DNA of 64,000 nucleotides from G942493215 sp942493215. Its GTDB lineage: Bacteria; Bacillota_I; Bacilli_A; RF39; UBA660. Every line of letters begins with the position of its first letter. The stretch's first letter is position 1. Below are positions 1 through 8,407 of this stretch, in pieces. The notes beneath the pieces were generated by a model. That model was not told where the DNA came from. It did no database searches and saw only the letters and a list, made by a program, of their open reading frames with translations. The stretch lies in the NCBI GenBank assembly GCA_942493215.1, contig OW818670.1, positions 1,178,001-1,242,000 of the forward strand, in the 5' to 3' direction. The translations under genes were made by a program, and so were the position numbers.

Positions 1-557
1 TAACCTTTTAAATTTTTTTGATTTCCTTTTATTTCATCCTGTTGAATTGACGTTTTTGAATGAAAATAAGTACTAAATATACTTATAGCTTGAAGAGCAA
101 TTTGCGAAACGCTATCTCTAGTATCAAGTGGCATCGTATCATATTTAGTTTTCCGAATACCATTATCATATATATCGTCACCATGTAATAGAAAGAAATC
201 TCTACTAGTGCATTCGACAGTATTAGCCAATGTAGTGATATTTGATATCTTTTCACTAATTAAAAATATAGACCCATTTCTTTCTCCACCAATCGTTACG
301 TGATTAGGCTTATCTAAACAAGTATCAGCTGCGCAAAATAGATAATATATTGAGCCACTGTCAGTAGTAATGGTACATCCAACTTGAAAATTACCATAGG
401 CTAGTTTTTCGGATATTCGTCTTTTAGATGGTAATGGTTTAATTAGCATCCTATGTTCATTTAATACATCAATTGTTTTTAAACGATATAGTATTTTACG
501 AATCTGCTCTAATGTAATAACATTATTACTAAATATTAAAGATGTATTGGAAATCAT
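1..557 (-). CDS. Hypothetical protein, C-terminus beyond the left edge
   Basis: An open frame runs without a stop from an ATG at 557 to the left edge, giving 185 codons. The start has a GGGGTGA ribosome site about six bases upstream. The N-terminus reads MISNTSLIFSNNVITLEQ and the visible part has mixed alpha/beta character, with no membrane segment, signal peptide or motif I recognise. The C-terminal end seen here is rich in Lys, Asn and Gln. It is the only gene of the first 700 bases and reads away from the CPBP protease. The frame is convincing; the function is unknown. Confidence 0.65.
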   Translation of the reverse strand, partial: MISNTSLIFSNNVITLEQIRKILYRLKTIDVLNEHRMLIKPLPSKRRISEKLAYGNFQVGCTITTDSGSIYYLFCAADTCLDKPNHVTIGGERNGSIFLISEKISNITTLANTVECTSRDFFLLHGDDIYDNGIRKTKYDTMPLDTRDSVSQIALQAISIFSTYFHSKTSIQQDEIKGNQKNLKG

Positions 558-611
558 GATGAATCACCCCTTAATGGAACTATTATAGCACAAATTTTAA
601 AATTGGATTAA

Positions 612-707
612 AATAATAATAATAATAATTATGATAGAATACTATGTGATGAGTTAGATAATAAAGAAGAACTTATTGAAATTGCTAAATATGAAATAAA
701 GAATTAG
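612..707 (+). pseudogene. Remnant of a gene 3' end
   Basis: After a TAA at 609-611 the frame stays open to a TAG at 705-707 and encodes a peptide that looks like a real protein tail (YDRILCDELDNKEELIEIAK) but has no start codon. It runs straight into a good terminator hairpin. I read it as the surviving end of a gene whose body was deleted. Chance in AT-rich DNA is possible. Confidence 0.3.
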
Positions 708-727
708 TCATTTTGACTAATTCTTTT
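700..727 (+). terminator. Intrinsic terminator
   Basis: An 11-bp perfect stem (700-710 with 714-724) with a 3-base loop is followed by a short T-run on the + strand. It overlaps the stop codon of the CPBP gene on the other strand and could serve both directions, although the - strand T-run is weak. Confidence 0.6.
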
Positions 728-1322
728 AAATAAATCCCAACATAATTGTTGCAATGCCTAATATAATATGACTTATCGTTACACCAAATAAATTGTTAGT
801 CTTATCATAAGAATAATACCAGATTAGTCCTATAATAAAAGTAAAAAAGACGGTCAGGGGATCATGATAAATGATATGAACAAAACAAAATATAAGTGAA
901 CCAATAAATATTTTTAAATTCCTATTATGGATGAATAAATTAAGATATGAATTTAGCATTCCCCGATATAATAATTCTTGAATCGGGCAGGATATAAATA
1001 TATAAAAGAAAACAAAGAAGATATCTTCATTAACAATCATTCGCGAATATCCAATAAAGTATAGAATAATAGTTAATAGAGCTACAGTAATAGTAATTGG
1101 TAATACATCAAATAGGGATTTTTTAAGATGTAAGTTATTTATTCCTAAATCTTTATTAGAAAATTTTAGGAGTCTAAAAACAACATAAGTAGCAATTCCT
1201 CCTATTGTTAGAACAATGAATTTATATTTAAAATCAATAATATTAAAATAAATTAAAATCGGTAACATTATATATACTATTACTATATATAATGATAGTA
1301 AGTTCTTTGATGATTTGTTCAT
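726..1322 (-). CDS. CPBP family intramembrane metalloprotease
   Basis: This is a roughly 198-residue multi-pass membrane protein of the CPBP (CAAX protease and bacteriocin-processing, Abi) family. Three family motifs are visible. The first is CPIQELLYRGML, where the usual EExxxR is QExxxR. The second is FVHIIYHDP, with the metal-ligand His. The third is ISHIILGIAT near the C-terminus. Known members are self-immunity or membrane-protein processing proteases; the substrate here cannot be told. A longer start at 1337 exists, but the ATG at 1322 has a GGTGG site at the right distance. The QE in place of EE is a known variant but may affect activity. Confidence 0.75.
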   Translation of the reverse strand: MNKSSKNLLSLYIVIVYIMLPILIYFNIIDFKYKFIVLTIGGIATYVVFRLLKFSNKDLGINNLHLKKSLFDVLPITITVALLTIILYFIGYSRMIVNEDIFFVFFYIFISCPIQELLYRGMLNSYLNLFIHNRNLKIFIGSLIFCFVHIIYHDPLTVFFTFIIGLIWYYSYDKTNNLFGVTISHIILGIATIMLGFI

Positions 1323-1345
1323 TATACCACCCATCATAATTATAC

Positions 1346-1378
1346 TATAAAAAAACAGTAATTATTATAATTACTGTT
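1346..1378 (-). terminator. Terminator of spoVS
   Basis: A 21-base palindromic stretch at 1356-1376 is followed, on the - strand, by a run of T (the A-run at 1345-1355). It sits directly after the spoVS stop and before the CPBP gene. Confidence 0.65.
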
Positions 1379-1389
1379 TGATAATAAAA

Positions 1390-1650
1390 TTATTGAGCTT
1401 CAATAATAAGTTTAATAGCAGTTCTTTCTTCACCATCAATAACAATATCGGTGAAGGCGGGGATACATATTAAATTTTTACCACTAGGAGCAACAAAACC
1501 TCGGGCTATAGCAACTGCTTTAATTGCTTGATTAAGTGCACCAGCGCCAATTGCTTGAATTTCTACAGTTCCTTTTTCACGAAAAACATTAGCCAATGCA
1601 CCAGCTACGGAATTCGGATTTGATTTTGATGAAACTTTAAGTGTTTCCAT
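1390..1650 (-). CDS. spoVS: Stage V sporulation protein S family protein
   Basis: An 86-residue protein of the SpoVS family, which has an Alba-like nucleic-acid-binding fold. Highly typical segments are visible: VSSKSNPNSVAGALAN at the N-terminus, QAIGAGALNQAIKAVAIARG in the middle and a C-terminal FTDIVIDGEERTAIKLIIE. Length equals that of the Bacillus protein. In Bacillus it influences spore coat assembly and septation, but the family also occurs in non-sporulating bacteria, so it is not proof of sporulation. A GAGAGGA site precedes the ATG. It is monocistronic and ends in its own terminator. Confidence 0.93.
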   Translation of the reverse strand: METLKVSSKSNPNSVAGALANVFREKGTVEIQAIGAGALNQAIKAVAIARGFVAPSGKNLICIPAFTDIVIDGEERTAIKLIIEAQ

Positions 1651-1714
1651 AATAATTATTCCTCTCTTTCTTTTAATTCATTATATGAATTTGTTATTAA
1701 TTTAGAATATAATC

Positions 1715-1742
1715 TTGACAATTGTTGAAAAATCCGTATAAT
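1715..1742 (+). promoter_or_regulatory. Promoter of tRNA-Gly
   Basis: A perfect TTGACA (1715-1720) and a perfect TATAAT (1737-1742) are separated by 16 bases. The tRNA begins 21 bases downstream of the -10 box, as expected for a short-leader stable RNA promoter. It is the strongest-looking promoter in the window. Confidence 0.8.
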
Positions 1743-1762
1743 TATAAGTGCTTACTATTTTT

Positions 1763-1836
1763 GCGGGTGTAGTTCAATGGTAGAATATAAGCCTTCCAAG
1801 CTTACTACGTGGGTCCGATTCCCATCACCCGCTCCA
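1763..1836 (+). tRNA. tRNA-Gly (anticodon TCC)
   Basis: The acceptor stem GCGGGTG pairs perfectly with CACCCGC. The anticodon arm has stem TAAGC/GCTTA and loop CTTCCAA, giving anticodon TCC. The T-arm stem contains one G-T pair and its loop is TCCGATT instead of the usual TTCGATT. The 3' CCA is encoded (1834-1836). A strong promoter lies upstream and a terminator immediately downstream. Confidence 0.93.
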
Positions 1837-1845
1837 TATGAAGAT

Positions 1846-1872
1846 AACAGACATGATATGGTCTGTTTTTTT
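1846..1872 (+). terminator. Terminator of tRNA-Gly
   Basis: A 7-bp stem AACAGAC/GTCTGTT with an 8-base loop is followed by T6, ten bases after the tRNA CCA end. Confidence 0.75.
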
Positions 1873-1884
1873 GTGATATAGAGC

Positions 1885-1942
1885 CCCACGCAGTAAGTTT
1901 GGAATACAGTTTTGTAATAAAAAACCAGAAAAACACCCGCAA
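1885..1942 (-). pseudogene. Decayed inverted copy of tRNA-Gly
   Basis: On the - strand, 1942-1933 is identical to the 10 bases that open the neighbouring tRNA-Gly (1761-1770), and 1904-1885 matches its anticodon-variable region (1794-1813) at 18 of 20 positions. The middle is diverged and about five bases longer, and the T-arm and acceptor 3' strand are not recognisable. It cannot fold as a tRNA. It abuts the stop codon of the unknown gene at 1943-2695. This is seen directly by comparing the two strands; the origin (duplication-inversion or an integration scar) is inference. Confidence 0.55.
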
Positions 1943-2695
1943 TCAAATATTGTTATTCATATTTTCAATAATATCATCAGCAATGTTATACCACTTTATT
2001 TGTACACAAAATCTCTTGTCATCGAGTTTTTGATTATAGTTTAAGCATCTATCTAATGGCTGGCAAGTAAGAACTGAAAAATGAACAGCAGTAGAGTAGT
2101 CATTTATCTTGGACATAATTATTTTTTTAATATCAGAACTTTTTATCCATATGAAGTCCTCAACAACACCATATATTAGAGCATCTATTTTATCAATAGA
2201 ATTTCTTCCTTTTATAACAAAACGGTCAATAGCTTTACTTAATAGAATGGGTTTATTTATTGCCTGATTAATTAAATCAATATCTTCTTGATGGGTCTGT
2301 TTATATTCCTCTGCTGATAGACGTATTTTACCGGTCCCATTAGTAGTGCCATCGGCATAATGATATTTTAGATAATCAATTATGACTTCTTTTGGAACAT
2401 GATTTTGAATTAAAAAATGAATAAAAGTAGAGATACCTTCAATATGAACAGAATTTTTTACACCTTTTTTAATACTTATCCTTTTTACGGTATTATTGAT
2501 TTTAATAACAATATCGAATTTTTTTCTATCTTTATCAATTCTAGTAAAAATAGTAGTTTTTTCATCGGGAGTAGAAAATAGTTCATCAATTAATTCTCTA
2601 AATAAAGGATTTAATGATTTTACTGTTTTGCCATTTAAATATTCAACAAATTCATATTCGTTATCATAGCCATTTATATCTTTATTAAAAGGCAT
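1943..2695 (-). CDS. Hypothetical protein, possibly nuclease-like
   Basis: This is a soluble protein of about 250 residues with no signal peptide or TM helix. I do not recognise the family. The segment KKFDIVIKINNTVKRISIKK has the D-x(n)-[IV]-x-K spacing of a PD-(D/E)xK nuclease core, followed by alternating helices and a C-terminal beta region, but this is weak evidence. The alternative GTG at 2704 is too close to the AGGAAG ribosome site, so the ATG at 2695 is preferred. It ends against the decayed tRNA-Gly copy, which suggests it may have arrived with a rearrangement there. Confidence 0.6.
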   Translation of the reverse strand: MPFNKDINGYDNEYEFVEYLNGKTVKSLNPLFRELIDELFSTPDEKTTIFTRIDKDRKKFDIVIKINNTVKRISIKKGVKNSVHIEGISTFIHFLIQNHVPKEVIIDYLKYHYADGTTNGTGKIRLSAEEYKQTHQEDIDLINQAINKPILLSKAIDRFVIKGRNSIDKIDALIYGVVEDFIWIKSSDIKKIIMSKINDYSTAVHFSVLTCQPLDRCLNYNQKLDDKRFCVQIKWYNIADDIIENMNNNI

Positions 2696-2820
2696 ATATA
2701 TCACTTCCTATAATAATTATTCCTTTTATTTATAGAAAAACCTTCATTTATTAATAAACTTTTAATTATTAATTATAAGTAGTATAATTAATAAAGAAGT
2801 AATAAAAGATTGGAGAATAA

Positions 2821-3690
2821 ATGTATAAAAAAGATGCATTAAGAGAATATATTGAAAAGTCATCATTGAAAATAGTAAATGATGATTTTCATATTCGTTT
2901 ATCTAAAGAGTTATCCCCAAAATATGATGCTGGAGTATATAATAACGCTATTAATAAACTTAAAAAATATATAGAGCAAATAAAAAAATTAGAACTACAA
3001 TATCCGGGTAATGCTCATCCAATATTTTATGTATATTTAGTTCCAGATAGCGATTTTATTGAGTTATTACAATTCCCATTTAAAACTAGAAAAAGTGGGG
3101 GCAGACCAGTTAATTGCTATGATCTTGATGGATTTAATTGGGCTTATGGATTAAGCCAAAATTTGTGTGAAAATATTTCTGATGAAGAACCATTAATATC
3201 AAGAATGGTTAATAATATTCATGAATTTGCCCATCTTGTTCATAATCAGTTTTTTGATAAAAATTGTTTTATATCAGAAGGTTTTGCGGAGGTATTACCA
3301 CTTTATACTATGGACTATGAAAGCAAGTTCGATGAACATCGTGACGTATTAAAAAAAATGAAACCTGATCAAATATATTCGGTCAAAGAACTATTAGATA
3401 TGGAAAGAAATAATACCTTTTATGGAAAGAACATTTTTCGCAATCGATCTTGTTCGTTTGACTTATCATATATTTCATCTTATTTATTTGTCCGTGCTTG
3501 CATAGAAGCAATTGCTTCAAAATGCAATAATGATAGGGTGAAGGCTACACAGAAGTTTCTAGAAATAATTAAGAATTCACAATATAGTAGTGAATGGCTA
3601 ATTAATGATTTAGCTAATATTTTGGATATACCACAAGATGAACTACTATATCAGAAAAATTGGCAAATAAAAACTTTGGAAAATTTATGA
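2821..3690 (+). CDS. Putative zinc metallopeptidase (gluzincin-like)
   Basis: A 289-residue protein with no signal peptide. The zincin motif HEFAH is at residues 134-138 and is followed about 15 residues later by SEGFAE (153-157), which gives the third-ligand Glu arrangement of gluzincins such as the M9 collagenase and M4 groups. The rest is not recognisable. A TATAAT box lies at 2783-2788 and a GGAG site precedes the ATG. The stop (TGA) overlaps the promoter zone of the next gene, so the two are probably transcribed separately. Substrate unknown; peptidase activity is inferred from the motif only. Confidence 0.65.
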   Translation: MYKKDALREYIEKSSLKIVNDDFHIRLSKELSPKYDAGVYNNAINKLKKYIEQIKKLELQYPGNAHPIFYVYLVPDSDFIELLQFPFKTRKSGGRPVNCYDLDGFNWAYGLSQNLCENISDEEPLISRMVNNIHEFAHLVHNQFFDKNCFISEGFAEVLPLYTMDYESKFDEHRDVLKKMKPDQIYSVKELLDMERNNTFYGKNIFRNRSCSFDLSYISSYLFVRACIEAIASKCNNDRVKATQKFLEIIKNSQYSSEWLINDLANILDIPQDELLYQKNWQIKTLENL

Positions 3691-3714
3691 TATAATTAAC
3701 ATAGGAGGAATAGT

Positions 3715-4461
3715 ATGAAAAGGAAAGTTTTTAAAATATTATCTTTATTTTTATTGCTAAATTTTATTCTTATAGCAGGCGCTAATGCTACTAATGATGA
3801 TTTCTCAATAAATGTCCCAGACAATTATACTAAAACAGCTCAAAATGTTTATGCCAGAACTGATCAAAATAATTTTAATATCCAAATTACTGAAAATACT
3901 GATGGTAAATTTTATTATAATGAGAGGTTTTTAAATGAAATTGTAAGCCAAATGTCTAATCAATTCAACGAATCATTGCGTGCAAGTAAGGATAGAATTA
4001 AGGAAACATTTAAGGAAAGTTTAACTGACGAACAAGTAGATGCTATTATTGATTCAATTAAATTTAAAGGTGTCGTTTCAAAAGAAATAACAACCTTTAC
4101 AAAGAACATTTATCCTGCTTTCCATTACACATTAAGTTATTCAATGAATAATACTGACTTTTTAGCGGATATTTATCAAACAGGATCAGGTGATAAAATT
4201 TATACTCTAACGTTTACCCAAGCTACGAATGATTATCTTAAGTCTGATGAGGTAAAAGCTATTATGAATTCTTTTACAATTAATAATTATATTAAAGTCG
4301 CTTCCGATGAAAATGTTGAGGAAGACGATGATACAAAAAACATCATCATCGATGCCGCTATAGGTGGAGCTGTTGGAGCAATAATTGTTGGTATAGTAGG
4401 ACTAATAAAATTTTTAAGTAAAAAAAATAAAAAAGAAAAGCCAGATGTGTTTGGTTTTTAA
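3715..4461 (+). CDS. Exported protein with C-terminal membrane anchor
   Basis: A 248-residue protein with a clear signal peptide (residues 1-25; KRKVF then a Leu/Ile-rich core ending ANA), an extracytoplasmic mixed alpha/beta domain, an acidic linker (EEDDDT), a single TM helix near 214-232 and a Lys-rich cytoplasmic tail. This topology is N-out, C-in. The domain recalls small DUF1795/PsbP-like folds (FSINVPDNYTKTA), but I cannot confirm this. It has its own extended -10 box (TGATATAAT ending at 3696) and a TAGGAGG ribosome site. Function unknown. Confidence 0.7.
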   Translation: MKRKVFKILSLFLLLNFILIAGANATNDDFSINVPDNYTKTAQNVYARTDQNNFNIQITENTDGKFYYNERFLNEIVSQMSNQFNESLRASKDRIKETFKESLTDEQVDAIIDSIKFKGVVSKEITTFTKNIYPAFHYTLSYSMNNTDFLADIYQTGSGDKIYTLTFTQATNDYLKSDEVKAIMNSFTINNYIKVASDENVEEDDDTKNIIIDAAIGGAVGAIIVGIVGLIKFLSKKNKKEKPDVFGF

Positions 4462-4532
4462 GATTAACTATAATTACAATATAAATTTTCAATGTCAAAG
4501 TATGATATAATAATCTAAAGTGAGGGATAAGT

Positions 4533-5600
4533 ATGGAACCAATAAACTTAATTGAATTTATTGAAAGAAAACAACAATTTATGGCTGATAAAAGCAAGTA
4601 TAATCCAAATAATCGAGATAAGATTAAACCATTTCTAAATATAAGCTCTTTTCTTCAAACAGGGTTAAATGAACAGGAATTAACGTTAGTTACAGCCCAA
4701 CTAACTTTATTAAGGAAGACTATAGTAGAACAAGAATCTTACGAAATAGAAGGCCCAGAAGAGCCAGATGATTTTGATGATTCAGAAGATGTAGAAGAAG
4801 TTAAAGAAGACGAAGAAAGTGAAGTTGACAATTCGGATTTTATTCGAAGACGAATTGAGGATAGTTGTTTTCATTTATTTGTTAATTATCTATTAATGCT
4901 TGAGATTAATAAAGAAGCTATATTAGGGATAACAGATAGTAATGTTCTTTATTTAATTACGAATGCGATGCGTACTGTTCCATATGCTAAATATGATGAG
5001 GCTATAAGAAAGTTATTGTATCCAGCTTTAATTGATGCAGTTACAGCCACTATAGCTAAAGAAAAAGGTATAACTCATGAAACTAAGGGGATCATAAATA
5101 TTTTAACGGATATGATTATTTCTGATGATAAGCCATTTGAAGAAGAACAATTAAATGAATATATGAATAAATTTTTACTAACTAAAGCCTATGATACTCT
5201 TTGTATACCTGATAATATTGTTGGCGAAAGAAGAATGCAAATAGAGATTACTGTTAATAAATTTTCTATTTTAAATGCTATAAAAGGGGCTGCTAGAATT
5301 GGAAGTGCAATTGCCCCTAAACCTAATGAAAAACAAGAAGTAATGAGTTTCTATGATTGTGAAATGTCAGACAAAACAAAAGCTATGATTAATATAGCCT
5401 TTTATAGAAAGTTAAAGGCAGAGAAAGTACAACCCTTTCAAAGTGCTAATTTAAGATTAATATTGTTAATATTGGGGCAAATGATGGATATTAATGCTAT
5501 GGATCAAGAGCAACTATTTGCCTTAGTTAAAAAATTAGAAGAAGAGGATGTTCCCCAAAGTGAATATGGGAAATATTTAAAAAACGATAGAATATATTAA
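4533..5600 (+). CDS. Hypothetical protein with acidic linker
   Basis: A 355-residue, mostly helical soluble protein. Residues about 68-96 form a very acidic, probably disordered stretch (EEPDDFDDSEDVEEVKEDEE) separating a short N-terminal helical part from a larger helical C-terminal domain. No enzyme motif, TM segment or signal peptide is seen. An extended -10 box (TATAAT 4506-4511) lies just upstream and GAGGG is the ribosome site. It stands in a run of unrelated short transcription units (2821-5952), each with its own promoter. Family not recognised. Confidence 0.6.
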   Translation: MEPINLIEFIERKQQFMADKSKYNPNNRDKIKPFLNISSFLQTGLNEQELTLVTAQLTLLRKTIVEQESYEIEGPEEPDDFDDSEDVEEVKEDEESEVDNSDFIRRRIEDSCFHLFVNYLLMLEINKEAILGITDSNVLYLITNAMRTVPYAKYDEAIRKLLYPALIDAVTATIAKEKGITHETKGIINILTDMIISDDKPFEEEQLNEYMNKFLLTKAYDTLCIPDNIVGERRMQIEITVNKFSILNAIKGAARIGSAIAPKPNEKQEVMSFYDCEMSDKTKAMINIAFYRKLKAEKVQPFQSANLRLILLILGQMMDINAMDQEQLFALVKKLEEEDVPQSEYGKYLKNDRIY

Positions 5601-5652
5601 TTTACATTTTTAATTATTGTGATATAATAATAATCTATTAGGGGGAAAAAAT

Positions 5653-5952
5653 ATGGCAAGCAATAAAGACACAAAGAGAGAAATATTACAAACAGAGTTT
5701 GATAGTGCTATAACTGAATTTGCCGAAAGCACAAAAATAAACAAACTAGTATTTTCTCAATGGATTGTTGCTCATACACTCTATTACACAGCAAGAAGTG
5801 CTGGTCTAAGTCAACAATCTATCGAAAAATTGGGTAGAATATTATTAAGTGCAACAGTAATTAGTAATACTACCACCAGTGATTCATTTTATAAAGAAGC
5901 ATGTCAAAAAATAATTAATGATTTAACCCCACAAGTAGAAAATACAAGATAA
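5653..5952 (+). CDS. Small hypothetical protein
   Basis: A 99-residue helical protein with a strong GGGGG ribosome site and an extended -10 box (TATAAT 5623-5628). No motif is recognised. It is followed by a good terminator at 6021-6041, so it is a complete single-gene unit. Confidence 0.6.
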   Translation: MASNKDTKREILQTEFDSAITEFAESTKINKLVFSQWIVAHTLYYTARSAGLSQQSIEKLGRILLSATVISNTTTSDSFYKEACQKIINDLTPQVENTR

Positions 5953-6020
5953 TAAATTATATATATCATATTTTTAGTATACTTATAGCAATTGAATATA
6001 TTAGAAAATATTAAACTTAG

Positions 6021-6041
6021 AACCTCATTATGAGGTTTTTT
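6021..6041 (+). terminator. Intrinsic terminator
   Basis: Stem AACCTCA/TGAGGTT with a 3-base loop followed by T6, between the small gene ending at 5952 and sufU. Confidence 0.8.
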
Positions 6042-6088
6042 CTTGCTTTACCTATTTTATTATAATATAATAATAATTGGTGATTCTT

Positions 6089-6508
6089 ATGGATAATAAT
6101 TTAAAAAGAACAGTTATATTAGAGCATTATCAAAATCCTATTAATAGAGGATTAGTTGATGATGATAAATATACTAAAATTAATATGAATAATGAAAGTT
6201 GTATTGATGAAATAAATTTAATGGTTAAAATTGAAGATAATATTATTAAAGATATTAGATTTGATGGTGAAGCATGTGCTATATGTACAAGTTCTACTTC
6301 CATTATGATTAATACACTTTTAAATAAAACACTTGATGAAGCACGTATCATATATAATAATTTTGAAAATATGATTGAAGAGAAACAATATGATACTAGT
6401 GTGTTAGAAGAAGCCATTGTTTATGATGATATATATAAACAACCAAATCGTAAGAAATGTGCTTTATTACCATGGTGGGGAATTAAAAAAATATTAGATC
6501 AGAATTAG
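6089..6508 (+). CDS. sufU: SUF Fe-S assembly scaffold/sulfurtransferase SufU
   Basis: A 139-residue protein of the SufU/IscU fold, which accepts sulfur from SufS and passes it to the SufBCD complex. The three Cys ligand regions of the zinc site are visible: NESCIDE (usually NPxCGD), GEACAICTSSTS and RKKCALLPW. The YQNPINRG near the N-terminus is typical. The frame also extends four codons upstream to a TTG, but the GGTGAT site fits the ATG at 6089. It lies 10 bases before sufB, so the two are probably one operon. sufC, sufD and sufS, which normally come first, are absent from this neighbourhood. Confidence 0.9.
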   Translation: MDNNLKRTVILEHYQNPINRGLVDDDKYTKINMNNESCIDEINLMVKIEDNIIKDIRFDGEACAICTSSTSIMINTLLNKTLDEARIIYNNFENMIEEKQYDTSVLEEAIVYDDIYKQPNRKKCALLPWWGIKKILDQN

Positions 6509-6518
6509 TGGTGATTAT

Positions 6519-7835
6519 ATGGCAACACGTGTTAAAGGGTTGACCTTAACAAAAGTAAAAGAAATATCAAAGATTAAAGGCGAACCCAAATGGATGCGCG
6601 ATTTTCGCATCTCTTCATATCAAAAATTTATGAGCCTTAATAATCCTAATTTTGGTCCTGAATTAAAAATTGATTTTAAGAATATTAATTTCTATAAGAA
6701 AGTAACGGATACTATCAGTAATAAATGGGAAGATGTTCCTGATGATATTCATAATACATTCTGCCAAATAGGTTTACCTGATGCGGAAAAAAAGTATTTA
6801 GCCGGTGTTGGAGCTCAATATGAGAGTGAAGTTATTTATCATAATATGTTAGATGAATTAGTTAAAAAGAATGTTATTTTCTGTGATACTGATACGGCTT
6901 TAAGAGAACATTCTGATTTATTTAAAAAATATTTTAATAATTTAGTTAAATATGATGAAAATAAATATACGGCTTTAAATGGAGCGGTATGGAGTGGAGG
7001 AACATTTATTTATATTCCACCTCATACTAAAATTGATCGGCCATTACAGAGTTATTTTCGTATTAATACGAAGAATATGGGACAGTTTGAACGTACTATT
7101 ATTATTGTTGATGATGATAGTGATATCCATTATATGGAAGGGTGCACGGCACCTACTTATACTAGTGATTCTTTGCATGCGGCTGTTGTTGAAATATATG
7201 TTGGTAAGAATTCTAAATGTCGTTATACGACCATTCAAAATTGGTCAGGTGATGTTTATAATTTAGTTACTAAACGAGCCCTTGTTGATGAACATGGAAC
7301 TATGGAATGGATTGATGGTAACATTGGATCGAAAGTTAATATGAAGTATCCAGCTTGTATCCTAAAAGGCGAATATGCAAGTGGTGTATGTATTTCGATT
7401 GCGGTAGCTAAAGAACAGCAAATTCAAGATACCGGTGCTAAGATGATTCATTTAGCCCCAAATACTACTAGTAGTATTATTAGTAAGTCCATAGCAACTA
7501 ATGGTGGTAATGCTACATATAGAGGTACTGTTAATATTAATGAAGCTGCTCACCACTCAAAAAGCTATATTAAATGTGATACGATTATATTAGATGATAA
7601 ATCTAAAAGTGATACTATTCCTAGTAATAAAGTAGCTAATGATACTTCTTATTTAGAACATGAAGCTACGGTATCTAAGATAAGTAAAGAAAGACTTTTC
7701 TATTTAATGAGTAGAGGTCTTAATGAAGAAAAAGCTAAAGAATTATTAATTATGGGTTTTCTTGATCGTTTTAAAGAAGAATTACCAATGGAATATGCGG
7801 TTGAGTTAAATGCCTTATTAAAAAGTTATTTTTAA
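6519..7835 (+). CDS. sufB: Fe-S cluster assembly protein SufB
   Basis: A 438-residue cytoplasmic protein, slightly shorter than the usual 465 or so. The N-terminal GEPKWMRDFRISSYQKF and the long C-terminal beta-helix with FIYIPPHTKIDRPLQSYFRI, HYMEGCTAP and SRGLNEEKAKELLIMGF are unmistakable. SufB is the scaffold partner of SufC and SufD. It overlaps the sufU operon with a GGTGAT site and is closed by a terminator overlapping the stop. Only the last two genes of a sufCDSUB-type operon are here, so the rest must lie elsewhere in the genome. Confidence 0.95.
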   Translation: MATRVKGLTLTKVKEISKIKGEPKWMRDFRISSYQKFMSLNNPNFGPELKIDFKNINFYKKVTDTISNKWEDVPDDIHNTFCQIGLPDAEKKYLAGVGAQYESEVIYHNMLDELVKKNVIFCDTDTALREHSDLFKKYFNNLVKYDENKYTALNGAVWSGGTFIYIPPHTKIDRPLQSYFRINTKNMGQFERTIIIVDDDSDIHYMEGCTAPTYTSDSLHAAVVEIYVGKNSKCRYTTIQNWSGDVYNLVTKRALVDEHGTMEWIDGNIGSKVNMKYPACILKGEYASGVCISIAVAKEQQIQDTGAKMIHLAPNTTSSIISKSIATNGGNATYRGTVNINEAAHHSKSYIKCDTIILDDKSKSDTIPSNKVANDTSYLEHEATVSKISKERLFYLMSRGLNEEKAKELLIMGFLDRFKEELPMEYAVELNALLKSYF

Positions 7836-7869
7836 AAAGTTAAAAAAGATATCATTTTTAACTTTTTTT
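7834..7869 (+). terminator. Terminator of sufUB
   Basis: A 13-bp A/T-rich stem (7834-7846 with 7855-7867) around an 8-base loop, with the T-run forming the 3' arm and tail. It begins inside the sufB stop codon. Confidence 0.75.
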
Positions 7870-8005
7870 AATATCTAAATACCAAAAGAAGATATTGCTA
7901 AGCAGATATCTAAATTTATTATAAATTTATCTCATAAAATTTAAAAGCTGTCATTTGCGCATTGCTAATATGAATGGTAATATCATATTTGAAAGGAGGA
8001 ACATG

Positions 8006-8230
8006 ATGTTAAATCAAACAGTAATTGTCGGTAGATTAGTAAAAGATCCGGAGTTAAGAGAAACTGAAGCTGGTCATAAAGTTACTAATATTACGGTGGC
8101 CGTACCAAGAAGTTATAAAAATGTTAATGGAGAGTATGACACCGATTTTATTTCTTGTGTTTTATGGAAAGGAATTGCTGAAACTATACCGTTATGTATA
8201 AATATGTGTAGAGTTTTTAAAATATATTAA
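8006..8230 (+). pseudogene. ssb: 5' fragment of a single-stranded DNA-binding protein gene
   Basis: The first 60 codons encode a normal SSB N-terminal OB-fold half: LNQTVIVGRLVKDPEL, then TNITVAVPRSYK and DFISCVLWKGIAETI. The match stops at 8188, after which the frame runs through unrelated residues to a TAA at 8228-8230. The remaining C-terminal half lies nearly 5 kb away at 13176-13307. An AGGAGG site precedes two adjacent ATGs. Since SSB is essential, another copy should exist elsewhere and this was probably an accessory one. Confidence 0.85.
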
Positions 8231-8407
8231 TTATTGTACGCAGGATATAAGTTTATTTTACGCAAAAAATATAAAATATGCAGATATTATGTGTATCTGG
8301 AATTTAAAACAAAGTCACAAAAAATTGAAAGTAAGTAACTTTATTGAAGACTATGATATTGTGATATAATATTGTTGAAACATAAATATCAATTTTTGAG
8401 GTGATGT

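Noticed and set aside
1755..1946. 63-codon open frame on the - strand across tRNA-Gly
   Set aside because: It is the antisense of a tRNA plus its decayed copy, without a ribosome site; its GAGDGNRTHV-like translation is a known artefact of antisense tRNA.
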